64,000 bases of DNA from Stutzerimonas stutzeri (GTDB lineage: Bacteria; Pseudomonadota; Gammaproteobacteria; Pseudomonadales; Pseudomonadaceae). Shown here piece after piece: positions 26,354-36,059 of the stretch (its first letter is position 1; the number at the start of each line of letters is the position of its first letter). The notes under the pieces are model-generated. The model was given only the letters and a program-made list of their open reading frames with translations, was not told where the DNA came from and did no database searches. Both the position numbers and the translations under genes were made by a program. The stretch is from assembly GCF_000952685.1 (NCBI RefSeq), contig NZ_JYHV01000013.1, positions 78,672-142,671 of the forward strand, read 5' to 3'.

Positions 26354-27223
26354 ATGGCAGAGATCACTGCAGCCCTGGTCAAAGAACTGCGCGAGCGCAC
26401 TGGCCAAGGCATGATGGATTGCAAAAAAGCACTCACCGCTGCCGGCGGCGACATCGAAAAAGCCATTGACGATATGCGTGCAGCTGGTGCCATCAAGGCG
26501 GCCAAGAAAGCGGGCAACATCGCTGCTGAAGGCGCTATTGCGGTCAAGGTTGCTGATGACAACAAGCGTGCCGTGATCATTGAGGTCAACTCGCAGACCG
26601 ACTTCCTGGCCCTGCAGGACGACTTCAAGAATTTCGTCAACACTAGTGTCGAGAAAGCCTTTGCCGAGAAGATGACCGATGCGGCTCCGCTGATCGCCGC
26701 TCAGGAAGCCGATCGTGAGGCGCTGGTTGCCAAGTGCGGCGAGAACGTCAACATCCGCCGTCTGACCACTGTCGAAGCTGATCTGGTTGGGTCCTACCTG
26801 CATGGTCATCGCATCGGCGTTCTGGTCGCCCTGAAAGGTGGCAACGTCGAGCTGGCCAAAGAAATCGCTATGCATGTGGCGGCCAGCAATCCTCAGTTCC
26901 TGGATCCGTCGCAGGTTTCCGAAGAAGCCGTTGCCAAGGAGAAGGAAATCTTCCTGGCGCTGAACGAAGACAAAATCAAGGGCAAGCCCGCCGAGATCGT
27001 CGAGAAGATGGTTGCTGGACGCATCAGCAAATTCCTTGCTGAAGCCAGTCTGGTCGAGCAAGCCTTCGTCAAGGATCCTGAAGTCAAGGTTGGCGATCTG
27101 GCGAAGAAAGCTGGTGCAGAGATCGTTTCCTTCGTTCGCTACGAAGTAGGCGAAGGCATCGAGCGTGCTGAAGTCGACTTCGCTGCCGAAGTTGCCGCCC
27201 AGGTCGCTGCTACCAAGCAATAA
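26354..27223 (+). CDS. tsf: Translation elongation factor Ts
   Basis: 289 residues. Nucleotide exchange factor for EF-Tu. The N-terminal UBA-like module LVKELRERTGQGMMDCKKAL (about 8-27) and the core contact segment EVNSQTDFLAL (about 76-86; Asp and Phe insert into EF-Tu) are present. The start has GAGAGGA upstream. Second gene after rpsB, the near-universal order; it has its own weak terminator downstream. Confidence 0.98.
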   Translation: MAEITAALVKELRERTGQGMMDCKKALTAAGGDIEKAIDDMRAAGAIKAAKKAGNIAAEGAIAVKVADDNKRAVIIEVNSQTDFLALQDDFKNFVNTSVEKAFAEKMTDAAPLIAAQEADREALVAKCGENVNIRRLTTVEADLVGSYLHGHRIGVLVALKGGNVELAKEIAMHVAASNPQFLDPSQVSEEAVAKEKEIFLALNEDKIKGKPAEIVEKMVAGRISKFLAEASLVEQAFVKDPEVKVGDLAKKAGAEIVSFVRYEVGEGIERAEVDFAAEVAAQVAATKQ

Positions 27224-27243
27224 GACGCTCCTGTTGTCCTCGA

Positions 27244-27275
27244 AGAGGCTGCCCGCTCACGCGCGCGGCCTCTTT
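27244..27275 (+). terminator. Possible terminator after tsf
   Basis: AGAGGC and GCCTCT arms enclose a 20-base GC-rich loop with further pairing possible; only TTT follows. Weaker than the rpsB one. Confidence 0.5.
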
Positions 27276-27306
27276 GTCGGACTGGGGCGCAGAAAAGTTT
27301 TTTGCC

Positions 27307-27356
27307 GCGCTATAGTCAGCGCTTGGCACCAACTCGCGACTGCGCTGTCATAGCGC
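27307..27356. promoter_or_regulatory. Two spaced inverted repeats upstream of pyrH
   Basis: GCGCT-N6-AGCGC at 27307-27322 and GCGCT-N5-AGCGC at 27342-27356, starts 35 bases apart; a lone AGCGC follows at 27374-27378. The first contains a TATAGT that could be a -10. They may bind a regulator of pyrH or form RNA hairpins. Confidence 0.4.
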
Positions 27357-27417
27357 AGATATTTTCTGGCCATAGCGCCAGTCTGATCATACGAACGCCG
27401 CAGGAGAAACAACGCCA

Positions 27418-28161
27418 ATGGCTCAGCAGATGAGTGCACGCAATCCTCGCTATAAACGCATTCTGCTCAAATTAAGCGGCGAAGCCCTGATGGGGTCGGA
27501 AGACTTCGGCATCGATCCCAAGGTGCTTGATCGCATGGCCTTGGAAGTCGGGCAATTGGTCGGAATCGGCGTCGAGGTTGGTCTGGTCATCGGTGGCGGC
27601 AACTTGTTCCGCGGCGCGGCGCTTTCTGCGGCCGGTATGGATCGCGTCACTGGCGACCACATGGGCATGCTGGCGACGGTGATGAATTCCCTGGCCATGC
27701 GTGACGCTTTGGAGCGCTCGAACATTCCTGCGCTGGTCATGTCGGCGATTTCCATGGTCGGTGTCACCGATCATTACGACCGCCGCAAGGCTATGCGTCA
27801 TCTCAAGAGCGGGGAAGTGGTGATTTTCTCCGCCGGCACCGGCAATCCATTCTTCACTACCGACTCGGCTGCCTGTCTTCGCGCCATCGAGATCCATGCC
27901 GACGTCGTACTCAAGGCCACGAAGGTTGATGGTGTGTACACCGCAGATCCATTCAAGGATCCAAATGCCGAGAAATTCGAGCAACTGACCTATGATGACG
28001 TGCTCGACCGCAAGCTGGGCGTCATGGACCTGACCGCCATCTGCCTGTGCCGCGACCACAACATGCCGCTGCGGGTGTTCAACATGAACAAGCCCGGTGC
28101 CCTACTTAATATCGTGCTCGGCGGCGCTGAAGGAACTTTGATCGAGGAACAGAACCAATGA
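27418..28161 (+). CDS. pyrH: UMP kinase
   Basis: 247 residues, amino-acid kinase fold. Phosphorylates UMP to UDP, the committed step to UTP and CTP; allosterically activated by GTP and inhibited by UTP. Phosphate-binding KLSGEALMG (about 18-26), GGGNLFRGA (about 60-68) and [16 protein letters not shown] (about 142-157) are present. It lies in the classic rpsB-tsf-pyrH-frr order; its stop overlaps frr by four bases (ATGA). Confidence 0.97.
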   Translation: MAQQMSARNPRYKRILLKLSGEALMGSEDFGIDPKVLDRMALEVGQLVGIGVEVGLVIGGGNLFRGAALSAAGMDRVTGDHMGMLATVMNSLAMRDALERSNIPALVMSAISMVGVTDHYDRRKAMRHLKSGEVVIFSAGTGNPFFTTDSAACLRAIEIHADVVLKATKVDGVYTADPFKDPNAEKFEQLTYDDVLDRKLGVMDLTAICLCRDHNMPLRVFNMNKPGALLNIVLGGAEGTLIEEQNQ

Positions 28162-28715
28162 TCAACGAGATCAAGCAAGACGCTCAGGAACGCATGAAGA
28201 AAACCCTGGAATCGCTGGGGCATGCATTCGCCAAAATCCGCACCGGTCGTGCCCATCCGAGTATTCTCGACAGCGTGATGGTGTCCTATTACGGCAGCGA
28301 CACCCCGTTGCGCCAGATCGCCAACGTAATTGCCGAAGACTCCCGCACCCTTGCATTGACCGTGTTCGACAAGGGCATGATTCAGGCGGTCGAGAAAGCC
28401 ATCATGACTTCAGACCTGGGTTTGAATCCGGCCACGGCGGGCACCACCATTCGTGTTCCCATGCCGGCCCTTACGGAGGAGACCCGCAAGGGCTATACCA
28501 AGCAGGCGCGCGCCGAGGCCGAAAACGCTCGGGTCGCGGTGCGTAACATCCGCCGTGATGCTATCGCACAGCTCAAGGATTTGGTGAAAGAGAAGGAAAT
28601 CAGCGAAGACGAGGAACGCCGTGCGCAGGACGACGTTCAAAAGCTGACCGACAAGTATGTTGCGGAAATCGACAAGGCGCTTGAAGGCAAGGAAAACGAC
28701 CTGATGGCTGTTTGA
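28158..28715 (+). CDS. frr: Ribosome recycling factor
   Basis: 185 residues. With EF-G it splits the post-termination ribosome. The three-helix-bundle sequence is complete, with [18 protein letters not shown] segment [14 protein letters not shown] (about 23-36) and the helix [20 protein letters not shown] at about 150-169. Starts within the pyrH stop. Followed by a 159-base gap with a small hairpin (28723-28742) and no T-run. Confidence 0.97.
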   Translation: MINEIKQDAQERMKKTLESLGHAFAKIRTGRAHPSILDSVMVSYYGSDTPLRQIANVIAEDSRTLALTVFDKGMIQAVEKAIMTSDLGLNPATAGTTIRVPMPALTEETRKGYTKQARAEAENARVAVRNIRRDAIAQLKDLVKEKEISEDEERRAQDDVQKLTDKYVAEIDKALEGKENDLMAV

Positions 28716-28874
28716 TGGTGCTGTACCGGACTTCGTCCGTACTGCTCACGTCGGAGCGCGCCGATCCGGTAGGGACCGAAGCGCGAGGGGCTAACCAGTC
28801 GTATCCCCCGGAAATTGCCGCCGGCAGTTTCTCCCATTGTTCGCAGCGTGATTGAGCGCAGGTAGAGTCGTTTC

Positions 28875-29636
28875 ATGGAAAAGGTCAGGCAGACTGCCGG
28901 GCGGAATGTACCCCGTCATGTCGCAGTCATCATGGATGGCAACAATCGCTGGGCAAAACGGCGTCTTTTACCGGGCGTGGCTGGGCATAAGGCCGGAGTC
29001 GATGCGGTGCGAGCTGTCATCGAGGTATGTGCCGAGGCGGGTGTCGAGGTGCTGACACTGTTCGCCTTTTCCAGCGAGAACTGGCAGCGGCCGGCCGAGG
29101 AGGTCGGTGCGCTGATGGAGCTGTTCCTGACCGCGTTGCGCCGTGAGGCGCGCAAGCTCAATGAAAACGGCATCAGCCTGCGGATCATTGGTGATCGCTC
29201 GCGCTTCCATCCCGAGCTGCAGGCTGCAATGCTCGAAGCGGAAGAAATGACCGCCGGCCCTGGCCGTTTCGTACTTCAGGTTGCTGCCAACTATGGCGGT
29301 CAATGGGACATTCTCCAGGCCGCTCAGCGGATGGCTCGTGAAGCACAGGCGGGACACCTCGATCCGAACGAGATCTCGCCGGCACTTTTCCAGAGCTATC
29401 TCGCAACGGCTGATATGCCATTACCTGACCTTTGCATTCGTACTGGTGGTGAGCGGCGCATCAGCAATTTTCTGTTGTGGCAACTGGCTTACGCCGAGTT
29501 GTATTTTTCTGATCTGTTCTGGCCGGATTTCAAACACGATGCCATGCGCACTGCACTGGCCGATTTCGCCAAGCGGCAGCGGCGTTTCGGCAAGACCGGT
29601 GATCAGGTTGAAACAGAGGTTCGTGCCGAATGCTGA
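28875..29636 (+). CDS. uppS: Undecaprenyl diphosphate synthase
   Basis: 253 residues. Cis-prenyltransferase that extends farnesyl diphosphate with eight isopentenyl units to the C55 lipid carrier of peptidoglycan and O-antigen. Signature MDGNNRWAKRR (Asp about 19) with HKAGVDAVRAV, and the C-terminal DLCIRTGGERRISNFLLWQ and LYFSDLFWPDF are all present. The end overlaps cdsA by 7 bases. Confidence 0.96.
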   Translation: MEKVRQTAGRNVPRHVAVIMDGNNRWAKRRLLPGVAGHKAGVDAVRAVIEVCAEAGVEVLTLFAFSSENWQRPAEEVGALMELFLTALRREARKLNENGISLRIIGDRSRFHPELQAAMLEAEEMTAGPGRFVLQVAANYGGQWDILQAAQRMAREAQAGHLDPNEISPALFQSYLATADMPLPDLCIRTGGERRISNFLLWQLAYAELYFSDLFWPDFKHDAMRTALADFAKRQRRFGKTGDQVETEVRAEC

Positions 29637-30445
29637 AACAACGCATCATGACCGCCGCCGTTCTGCTACCAATCGCGCTGATTGGCTTTTTCCTTCTCGA
29701 GGGCCTCGCATTCGCTTTGTTCATCGGCGTTGTGGTGGTGCTGGGTGGCTGGGAGTGGGCGCGCCTTGCGGGCTTTGCTGGGCAGCTCGCGCGGATTGGC
29801 TATGCCGCGGTGGTCGCACTGCTCTTGATTTTGCTGTATCGGATGTCGGTGGCCGCTGCGTGGCTGCTCCCGCTCAGTGTGCTCTGGTGGCTGGCTGCCA
29901 CCGCGCTGGTGCTCGGTTACCCTGGTAGTCAGCGCTACTGGGGGGGGCGTGTGGGTAGCCTGGTGATCGGTTTGTTGATTTTGTTGCCGGCGTGGCAGGC
30001 CTTGGTACAGCTCAAGCAATGGCCACAAGGCAACTGGCTGATCGTGGCGGTGATGGTCCTGGTCTGGGCTGCTGATATCGGAGCCTATTTTTCCGGTAAA
30101 GCGCTGGGGCGGCGCAAGTTGGCGCCTCAGGTCAGTCCGGGCAAGAGTTGGGAAGGCCTGGTCGGTGGGCTCATCACCAGCCTGTTGATTACGCTGGCTG
30201 TCGGGCTTTATCGGGGGTGGTCTCCCCGCGAGCTGGTACTGGCGCTGCTCGGTGCTGCAGTGGTCGTCGTGATTTCGGTGGTAGGTGATCTGACCGAAAG
30301 CATGTTCAAGCGCAGCTCGGGAATCAAGGACAGCAGTCAGTTGTTGCCTGGGCACGGGGGCGTGATGGATCGCATCGACAGCCTGACCGCTGCGGTGCCG
30401 GTTTTCACCGTTCTGCTGTGGCTGGCTGGGTGGGGTGCTTGGTGA
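29630..30445 (+). CDS. cdsA: Phosphatidate cytidylyltransferase
   Basis: 271 residues, multi-pass inner-membrane enzyme making CDP-diacylglycerol from phosphatidic acid and CTP, the branch point of phospholipid synthesis. About eight helices; the family signature is clear near the C-terminus ([20 protein letters not shown], then GVMDRIDS, about 223-250), and [18 protein letters not shown] at about 145-162. Overlaps uppS at the start and dxr at the end. Confidence 0.95.
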   Translation: MLKQRIMTAAVLLPIALIGFFLLEGLAFALFIGVVVVLGGWEWARLAGFAGQLARIGYAAVVALLLILLYRMSVAAAWLLPLSVLWWLAATALVLGYPGSQRYWGGRVGSLVIGLLILLPAWQALVQLKQWPQGNWLIVAVMVLVWAADIGAYFSGKALGRRKLAPQVSPGKSWEGLVGGLITSLLITLAVGLYRGWSPRELVLALLGAAVVVVISVVGDLTESMFKRSSGIKDSSQLLPGHGGVMDRIDSLTAAVPVFTVLLWLAGWGAW

Positions 30446-31632
30446 GCGCACCCCTACAGGTCACGGTCCTTGGCGCGACGGGATCGATCGGGCTGAGTAC
30501 GCTGGATGTGATGGCTCGTCATCCCGAGCGCTACCAGGCCTTCGCACTCACGGCGTTCAGTCGTATCGCCGAGCTGCGCGATTTGTGCCGCCTGCATCGC
30601 CCCCGATATGCCGTGGTCGATGGTAGCGACAAGGCTCGGGAGCTCCAGGGGCAGCTCGACTCCGACGGAATCAAGACTCGTGTGCTGGTAGGCGAGGGTG
30701 GACTGAGCGAAGTTGCGGCCCATCCCGAAGTCGATGTGGTGATGGCTGCGATTGTCGGCGCCGCAGGCCTGCGCCCCACTCTGGCGGCGGTTCAGGCCAG
30801 CAAGCGGGTATTGTTGGCGAACAAGGAGGCGCTGGTCATGTCCGGCGCGCTGTTCATGCAGGCGTTGCGCGACAGCGAGGCGGTGCTGCTGCCCATCGAT
30901 AGCGAGCACAACGCTATATTTCAATGTCTGCCGGGCAACTATGGCCATGGGCTCGGCAGCGTCGGGGTGAGGCGGATTCTGCTTACCGCATCCGGCGGGC
31001 CGTTCCGTCAGCTCCCGCTGGAGCAGCTTTCAGCGGTCTCCGCCGATCAGGCATGTGCGCATCCGAACTGGTCCATGGGACGAAAGATCTCTGTGGACTC
31101 GGCCAGCATGATGAACAAGGGGCTCGAGCTCATCGAGGCGTGCTGGCTGTTCAATGCGCGCCCCGATCAGGTCGAGGTGGTCATTCATCCGCAAAGCGTC
31201 ATTCACTCGATGGTCGACTACATCGATGGCTCTGTGCTGGCACAGCTCGGGAACCCGGACATGCGCACGCCTATCGCTCATGCGCTGGCGTGGCCGGAGC
31301 GAATCGATTCAGGCGTGTCGGCATTGGATCTGCTGCAGACCGGCCGTCTGGATTTCGAAGCGCCCGACCAGCAGAGGTTCCCTTGTTTGCGTATTGCTCG
31401 GCAGGCTGCCCAGGATGGCGGAACGGCACCGGCAATGCTCAATGCGGCGAACGAGGTGGCGGTGGATGCATTTCTCAACGGTCGCATTCGCTTCACCGAG
31501 ATCGCGAGTATCATCGAGGACGTTCTCGATCTGGAAGCGTCGGTTCCGGCCCGCTGTCTGGCGGATGTGTTTGCGGCCGATGCGCAGGCCCGAACGTTGG
31601 CGGCGCGTTGGTTGCATAGTCGCAATCGCTAA
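30442..31632 (+). CDS. dxr: 1-deoxy-D-xylulose 5-phosphate reductoisomerase
   Basis: 396 residues from GTG 30442, which overlaps the cdsA stop (GTGA) and gives the usual family length; an earlier in-frame ATG would be inside cdsA's last helix. Second step of the MEP isoprenoid pathway, NADPH-dependent. NADPH loop [11 protein letters not shown] (about 10-20), metal/substrate site DSEHNAIFQ (about 150-158), [10 protein letters not shown] and [20 protein letters not shown] match. Other MEP genes in the window are ispD and ispF. Confidence 0.96.
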   Translation: MSAPLQVTVLGATGSIGLSTLDVMARHPERYQAFALTAFSRIAELRDLCRLHRPRYAVVDGSDKARELQGQLDSDGIKTRVLVGEGGLSEVAAHPEVDVVMAAIVGAAGLRPTLAAVQASKRVLLANKEALVMSGALFMQALRDSEAVLLPIDSEHNAIFQCLPGNYGHGLGSVGVRRILLTASGGPFRQLPLEQLSAVSADQACAHPNWSMGRKISVDSASMMNKGLELIEACWLFNARPDQVEVVIHPQSVIHSMVDYIDGSVLAQLGNPDMRTPIAHALAWPERIDSGVSALDLLQTGRLDFEAPDQQRFPCLRIARQAAQDGGTAPAMLNAANEVAVDAFLNGRIRFTEIASIIEDVLDLEASVPARCLADVFAADAQARTLAARWLHSRNR

Positions 31633-31725
31633 CGGTTGAGGGTGTTCGCTTAGCAAAGCGATACAGGGCTCTGGGTCCGCCGGAGTCGGGAGCCGCTGAA
31701 CAAGCCTTTCGAGGCAGAGGAAAAT

Positions 31726-33075
31726 ATGGGCGCGCTGTACATGATTATGGGCACCCTGGTGGCGCTGGGTGTGCTGGTAACCTTCCATGAATACGGGCAT
31801 TTCTGGGTCGCGCGTCGTTGCGGCGTCAAGGTCCTGCGGTTCTCGGTAGGCTTCGGTCGTCCCCTACTGCGCTGGCATGATCGCCAAGGCACCGAGTTCG
31901 TCCTGGCGGCGATTCCGCTTGGCGGTTACGTGAAAATGCTCGATGAGCGAGAGGGTGATGTACCTCCGGCGCTGTTGGAGCAGACGTTCAATCGCAAGAC
32001 GGTCAAACAGCGCTTCGCTATCGTATCGGCTGGGCCCTTGGCCAACTTTCTGCTTGCCCTGGTGTTCTTCTGGGCGCTGGCGATGCTCGGCACCGAGCAG
32101 GTTCGGCCAGTGGTGGGCGCCGTCGAGGCTGGCAGCCTCGCCGAGCGAGCCGGGCTGGCGGCCGGGCAGGAAATCGTCGAGATCAACGGCAAACCCACCT
32201 CCGGCTGGGCTGAGGTTAACCTTCAGCTGATCAGGCGGCTTGGAGAAAGCGGTTCGCTGGAGATTCTGGTGCGTACCGATGGTGATCGGACGCGGCGTCT
32301 GCAGCTGGAACTCAATGACTGGCTCAAAGGTGTCGAGGAACCGGATCCGATAGGTTCGCTGGGTATCCGGCCCTGGCGGCCGGAAATCGCCCCGGTCGTT
32401 GCACAGCTGGATCCCGAAGGGCCTGCGCAGGCAGCGGGCGTGCGTCTTGCTGATCGTCTGGTCAGCCTGGACGGCAAGCCGCTGAATGAATGGCAGCAAG
32501 TCATCGATCGCGTAAAGCCCTTGGCTGGTCGATCTGTGCAGTTGGAGGTCGAGCGTGACGGACAGCTCGTCGACCTGCCTCTGACACTGGCCGAGCGTGG
32601 CGAGGGCGAAAGCCGTCGGGGCTATTTGGGGGCCGGCGTTGCCGCTAGCGAATGGCCTGCGGACATGCTTCGAAGCGTCCGCTATGGGCCGGTCGAAGCA
32701 GTGGGGGAAGGGCTTCGCCGCACCTGGACGATGAGCGTCCTAACGCTCGATTCGCTGAAGAAAATGGTCTTCGGCGAGCTCTCGGTAAAAAACTTGAGCG
32801 GTCCGATAACCATTGCTAAAGTGGCGGGCGCTTCTGCACAGTCCGGCGTGGGCGACTTTCTCAATTTCCTCGCCTACCTGAGCATTAGCCTTGGAGTGCT
32901 CAATCTATTGCCTATCCCGGTCCTGGATGGTGGGCATCTGCTCTTCTATCTGGTCGAGTGGGTCCGTGGACGTCCCTTGTCGGACAAGGTCCAGGGCTGG
33001 GGAGTACAGATCGGCATCAGCCTGGTAGTTGGGGTGATGCTGCTTGCGTTGGTCAACGACCTTGGCCGCCTTTAA
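31726..33075 (+). CDS. rseP: Site-2 protease RseP
   Basis: 449 residues. Inner-membrane zinc protease that cuts anti-sigma factors (MucA/RseA, activating AlgU/sigma-E) and FpvR-type regulators. The catalytic HEYGH (21-25) is in the first helix and the third ligand region NLLPIPVLDGGHLLF (about 393-407) in the third. Two PDZ domains lie in the periplasmic part (VGAVEAGSLAERAGLAAGQE about 125; LDPEGPAQAAGVRLADRLV about 227). AGAGGAAAA precedes ATG. It is located before bamA, tying envelope stress control to outer-membrane assembly genes. Confidence 0.96.
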   Translation: MGALYMIMGTLVALGVLVTFHEYGHFWVARRCGVKVLRFSVGFGRPLLRWHDRQGTEFVLAAIPLGGYVKMLDEREGDVPPALLEQTFNRKTVKQRFAIVSAGPLANFLLALVFFWALAMLGTEQVRPVVGAVEAGSLAERAGLAAGQEIVEINGKPTSGWAEVNLQLIRRLGESGSLEILVRTDGDRTRRLQLELNDWLKGVEEPDPIGSLGIRPWRPEIAPVVAQLDPEGPAQAAGVRLADRLVSLDGKPLNEWQQVIDRVKPLAGRSVQLEVERDGQLVDLPLTLAERGEGESRRGYLGAGVAASEWPADMLRSVRYGPVEAVGEGLRRTWTMSVLTLDSLKKMVFGELSVKNLSGPITIAKVAGASAQSGVGDFLNFLAYLSISLGVLNLLPIPVLDGGHLLFYLVEWVRGRPLSDKVQGWGVQIGISLVVGVMLLALVNDLGRL

Positions 33076-33144
33076 CCGCCATATACCTTGATGTCGCCGC
33101 GCCACGCGCAGGTTCAATTATCAGGTTTGAAAAGAAAGGACTTC

Positions 33145-35508
33145 ATGAAACGTCTGCTGCTACCTGCGGTAATTTCCGCACTGATGATTGCCGAAGTTCA
33201 CGCCGAGTCCTTCACCATCTCCGATATACGTGTCAATGGCCTGCAGCGTGTCTCCGCCGGTAGCGTCTTTGGCGCCTTGCCGTTGAACGTCGGACAGGCC
33301 GCCGATGACAGTCGTCTGGTAGACGCAACTCGTGCGCTCTTTCGCACCGGCTTTTTCGAGGACATCCAGCTCGGGCGTGAAGGTGATGTGCTGGTAATCA
33401 ATGTGGTCGAGCGGCCATCGATTTCTGGCATCGAGATCGATGGCAACAAGGCGATCAAGACCGAAGATCTTCTTTCCGGTTTGCAGCAGTCGGGCCTGGC
33501 CGAGGGCGAGATCTTCCAGCGTGCCACGCTCGAAGGCGTGCGCAACGAATTGCAGCGCCAGTACGTCGCGCAAGGCCGTTACTCGGCCACCATCGAGACC
33601 GACGTGGTCCCACAGCCACGTAACCGCGTTGCGCTGAAGATCAATATCAACGAAGGATCGGTTGCTGCGATCAAGCACATCAATGTCGTTGGTAACTCGG
33701 TCTTCCCCGAGGAAGACCTGACCGACCTATTCGAGCTGAAGACCAGCAACTGGCTGTCGTTCTTCCGCAATGACGACAAATACGCGCGCGAAAAGCTCTC
33801 AGGCGACCTTGAGCGCCTGCGTTCCTATTATCTGGACCGCGGCTACATCAACATGGATATCACCTCGACCCAGGTATCCATCACGCCGGACAAGAGAGAC
33901 GTCTATATCACGGTCAACATTGCCGAGGGCGACCGCTACACAGTCAGCGACGTCAAGCTCAGCGGTGATTTGAAAGTGCCGCAAGAGGAACTGCAGACGT
34001 TGCTATTGGCCAAGCCAGGGCAGGTTTTCTCGCGCAAGGTCATGACCACCACGTCGGAGCTGATCACTCGACGCCTGGGGAATGAGGGCTACACCTTCGC
34101 CAACGTTAACGGCGTGCCGGAAACGAACGACGAAGACAATACCGTCGCGATCACCTTTGTGGTCGATCCTGGCAAGCGGGCCTACGTCAATCGCATCAAT
34201 TTCCGCGGTAACACCAAGACGGAAGACGAAGTGTTGCGTCGTGAGATGCGCCAGATGGAGGGCGGCTGGGCATCGACCTACCTGATCGACCAATCCAAGA
34301 CGCGTCTAGAGCGCCTGGGCTTCTTCAAAGAAGTGAATGTCGAAACACCGCAGGTGCCCGGCACCGACGATCAGATTGACGTGAATTACAGCGTCGAAGA
34401 GCAGCCGTCCGGCTCGATCATGGCGAGCATCGGCTTCGCCCAGAACGCTGGTCTGATTCTCGGTGGCTCGATCAGCCAGAACAACTTCCTCGGCACCGGC
34501 AACCGAGTCAGCCTCGGGCTGACGCGCAGCGAATATCAGTCGCGCTACAACTTCGGTTTCGTCGATCCTTACTGGACTGAAGACGGCGTCAGCCTCGGCT
34601 ACAACGCCTTCTATCGCACTACCGATTACGACGAGCTGGACTATGACGTGTCCAGCTACTCGGTCGACAGTCTAGGTGCGGGCGTCAATATCGGCTATCC
34701 GATCAGCGAGACGTCACGGCTATCCTTCGGCTTGTCCGCGCAACAGGACACCATCGACAGCGGTCGTTACACGGTCGACGAAATTTTCGATTTCATGGAA
34801 GAGGAAGGCGATAGCTACCTCAACTTCAAAGCATCGGTGGGCTGGTCCGAATCCACCCTGAACCGCGGCGTGTTGGCGACGCGAGGACACTCGCAGAGCC
34901 TGTCGCTGGAAACCACCATTCCGGGCAGCGACCTGTCGTTCTACAAGCTCGACTACAATGCGCAGCTTTTCGTTCCGGTGACCAAGACGTACACCATGCG
35001 GCTACATACCCAGTTGGGCTATGGCGACGCTTACGGATCGACCTCACGCCTTCCTTTCTATGAGCATTACTATGCCGGCGGTTTCAATTCGGTTCGTGGC
35101 TTCGAGGACAGCAGTCTAGGACCGCGCAGTACGCCGAGCCGAGGCGAGGACGTGACCGGGAATGAAGGCACCATTGCCGACCCGGACCAGGATGCGTTGC
35201 CTTATGGTGGTAACGTATTGATCCAGGGTGGGATGGAACTGCTCTTTCCTATGCCATTCGTCAAGGATCAGCGTTCGCTGCGCACCTCGGTGTTCTGGGA
35301 TGTGGGTAACGTCTACGATACGAATTGCCCGTCGGGCTCTGCCAAGTGCAGCGACATCGATATTGGCGACATGGCCAGTTCGGTCGGCGTCGGTCTGACC
35401 TGGATCACCGCCATGGGGCCCTTGAGTTTCAGTCTGGCGATGCCAGTGATGAAGCCGGACGATGCTGATACCCAAGTCTTCCAGTTCTCGCTGGGCCAAA
35501 CCTTTTAA
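33145..35508 (+). CDS. bamA: Outer membrane assembly factor BamA
   Basis: 787 residues from ATG 33145 (AAAGGA upstream). The signal peptide ends at about VHAES. Five POTRA repeats occupy about 22-420 (first: FTISDIRVNGLQRVSAGSVF), then a 16-strand barrel with the conserved YAGGFNSVRGFE (loop 6 VRGF/Y element, about 640-652) and C-terminal FQFSLGQTF, ending in the aromatic residue needed for insertion. Core of the BAM complex that folds outer-membrane proteins. Next to rseP and skp. Confidence 0.97.
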   Translation: MKRLLLPAVISALMIAEVHAESFTISDIRVNGLQRVSAGSVFGALPLNVGQAADDSRLVDATRALFRTGFFEDIQLGREGDVLVINVVERPSISGIEIDGNKAIKTEDLLSGLQQSGLAEGEIFQRATLEGVRNELQRQYVAQGRYSATIETDVVPQPRNRVALKININEGSVAAIKHINVVGNSVFPEEDLTDLFELKTSNWLSFFRNDDKYAREKLSGDLERLRSYYLDRGYINMDITSTQVSITPDKRDVYITVNIAEGDRYTVSDVKLSGDLKVPQEELQTLLLAKPGQVFSRKVMTTTSELITRRLGNEGYTFANVNGVPETNDEDNTVAITFVVDPGKRAYVNRINFRGNTKTEDEVLRREMRQMEGGWASTYLIDQSKTRLERLGFFKEVNVETPQVPGTDDQIDVNYSVEEQPSGSIMASIGFAQNAGLILGGSISQNNFLGTGNRVSLGLTRSEYQSRYNFGFVDPYWTEDGVSLGYNAFYRTTDYDELDYDVSSYSVDSLGAGVNIGYPISETSRLSFGLSAQQDTIDSGRYTVDEIFDFMEEEGDSYLNFKASVGWSESTLNRGVLATRGHSQSLSLETTIPGSDLSFYKLDYNAQLFVPVTKTYTMRLHTQLGYGDAYGSTSRLPFYEHYYAGGFNSVRGFEDSSLGPRSTPSRGEDVTGNEGTIADPDQDALPYGGNVLIQGGMELLFPMPFVKDQRSLRTSVFWDVGNVYDTNCPSGSAKCSDIDIGDMASSVGVGLTWITAMGPLSFSLAMPVMKPDDADTQVFQFSLGQTF

Positions 35509-35512
35509 TCAC

Positions 35513-35529
35513 CTGGAGCGACGCTCCAG
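35513..35529. other. Perfect palindrome between bamA and skp
   Basis: CTGGAGCG-A-CGCTCCAG, 4 bases after the bamA stop and 26 bases before the skp start. No T-run. It would fold as a 7-base-pair hairpin in the mRNA. Confidence 0.6.
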
Positions 35530-35555
35530 CGCATTTATGAAGAGTGGTATATACC

Positions 35556-36059
35556 GTGCGTAAGTTGACCCAATTGCTTGTTGTTGCCGCTGCCCTGGTG
35601 GCGACCCCCGCATTCGCCGAGATGAAAATCGCGGTAATGAACTATCAGATGGCTTTGCTCGAATCAGACGCCGCCAAGCGCTATTCGGTCGACGCGGAAA
35701 AGAAATTCGGTCCGCAACTGGAGAAGCTCAAAGGATTGGAAAGCGATGCCAAGCGCATCCAGGACCGCCTGGGCAAGGACGGTGACAAGATGCAGCAGGC
35801 CGAGCGTGAACGTCTCGAACTCGAATTTAAGCAGAAGGCCCGTGATTTTCAGTTCCTTTCCAAGGAGCTCAACGAGTCCAAGGCTGCCGCCGATCGTGAC
35901 ATGCTCAAGCAGCTCAAGCCGAAGCTGGACAAGTCTGTAGAAGAGGTCATCAAAAAGGGTGACTACGACCTGGTGCTCGAGCGCGGAGCTGTGGTTGATG
36001 TCAAGCCGCAATACGACATCACGCGCCAGGTCATTGAGCGCATGAATCAGTTGCGCTGA
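35556..36059 (+). CDS. skp: Periplasmic chaperone Skp/OmpH
   Basis: 167 residues from GTG 35556; an in-frame GTG at 35544 is possible, but GAAGAG (35538-35543) is spaced correctly only for 35556. Signal peptide [15 protein letters not shown]; the mature protein begins [11 protein letters not shown] long charged coiled-coil (about 45-125, [19 protein letters not shown]) forms the tentacle of the trimer that holds unfolded outer-membrane proteins. Ends with IMERMN-like VIERMNQLR. Its stop overlaps lpxD by one base. Confidence 0.93.
   Translation: MRKLTQLLVVAAALVATPAFAEMKIAVMNYQMALLESDAAKRYSVDAEKKFGPQLEKLKGLESDAKRIQDRLGKDGDKMQQAERERLELEFKQKARDFQFLSKELNESKAAADRDMLKQLKPKLDKSVEEVIKKGDYDLVLERGAVVDVKPQYDITRQVIERMNQLR

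Noticed and set aside
25469..27220. 583-codon open frame on the minus strand across rpsB and tsf
   Set aside because: It is antisense to two certain genes with strong codon bias; such genes leave long open frames opposite. Its translation has no recognisable domain.
28723..28742. Hairpin after frr as a terminator
   Set aside because: GTAC(C)GGAC...GTCCGTAC pairs but has no T-run, and genes in the same direction follow; left unassigned.
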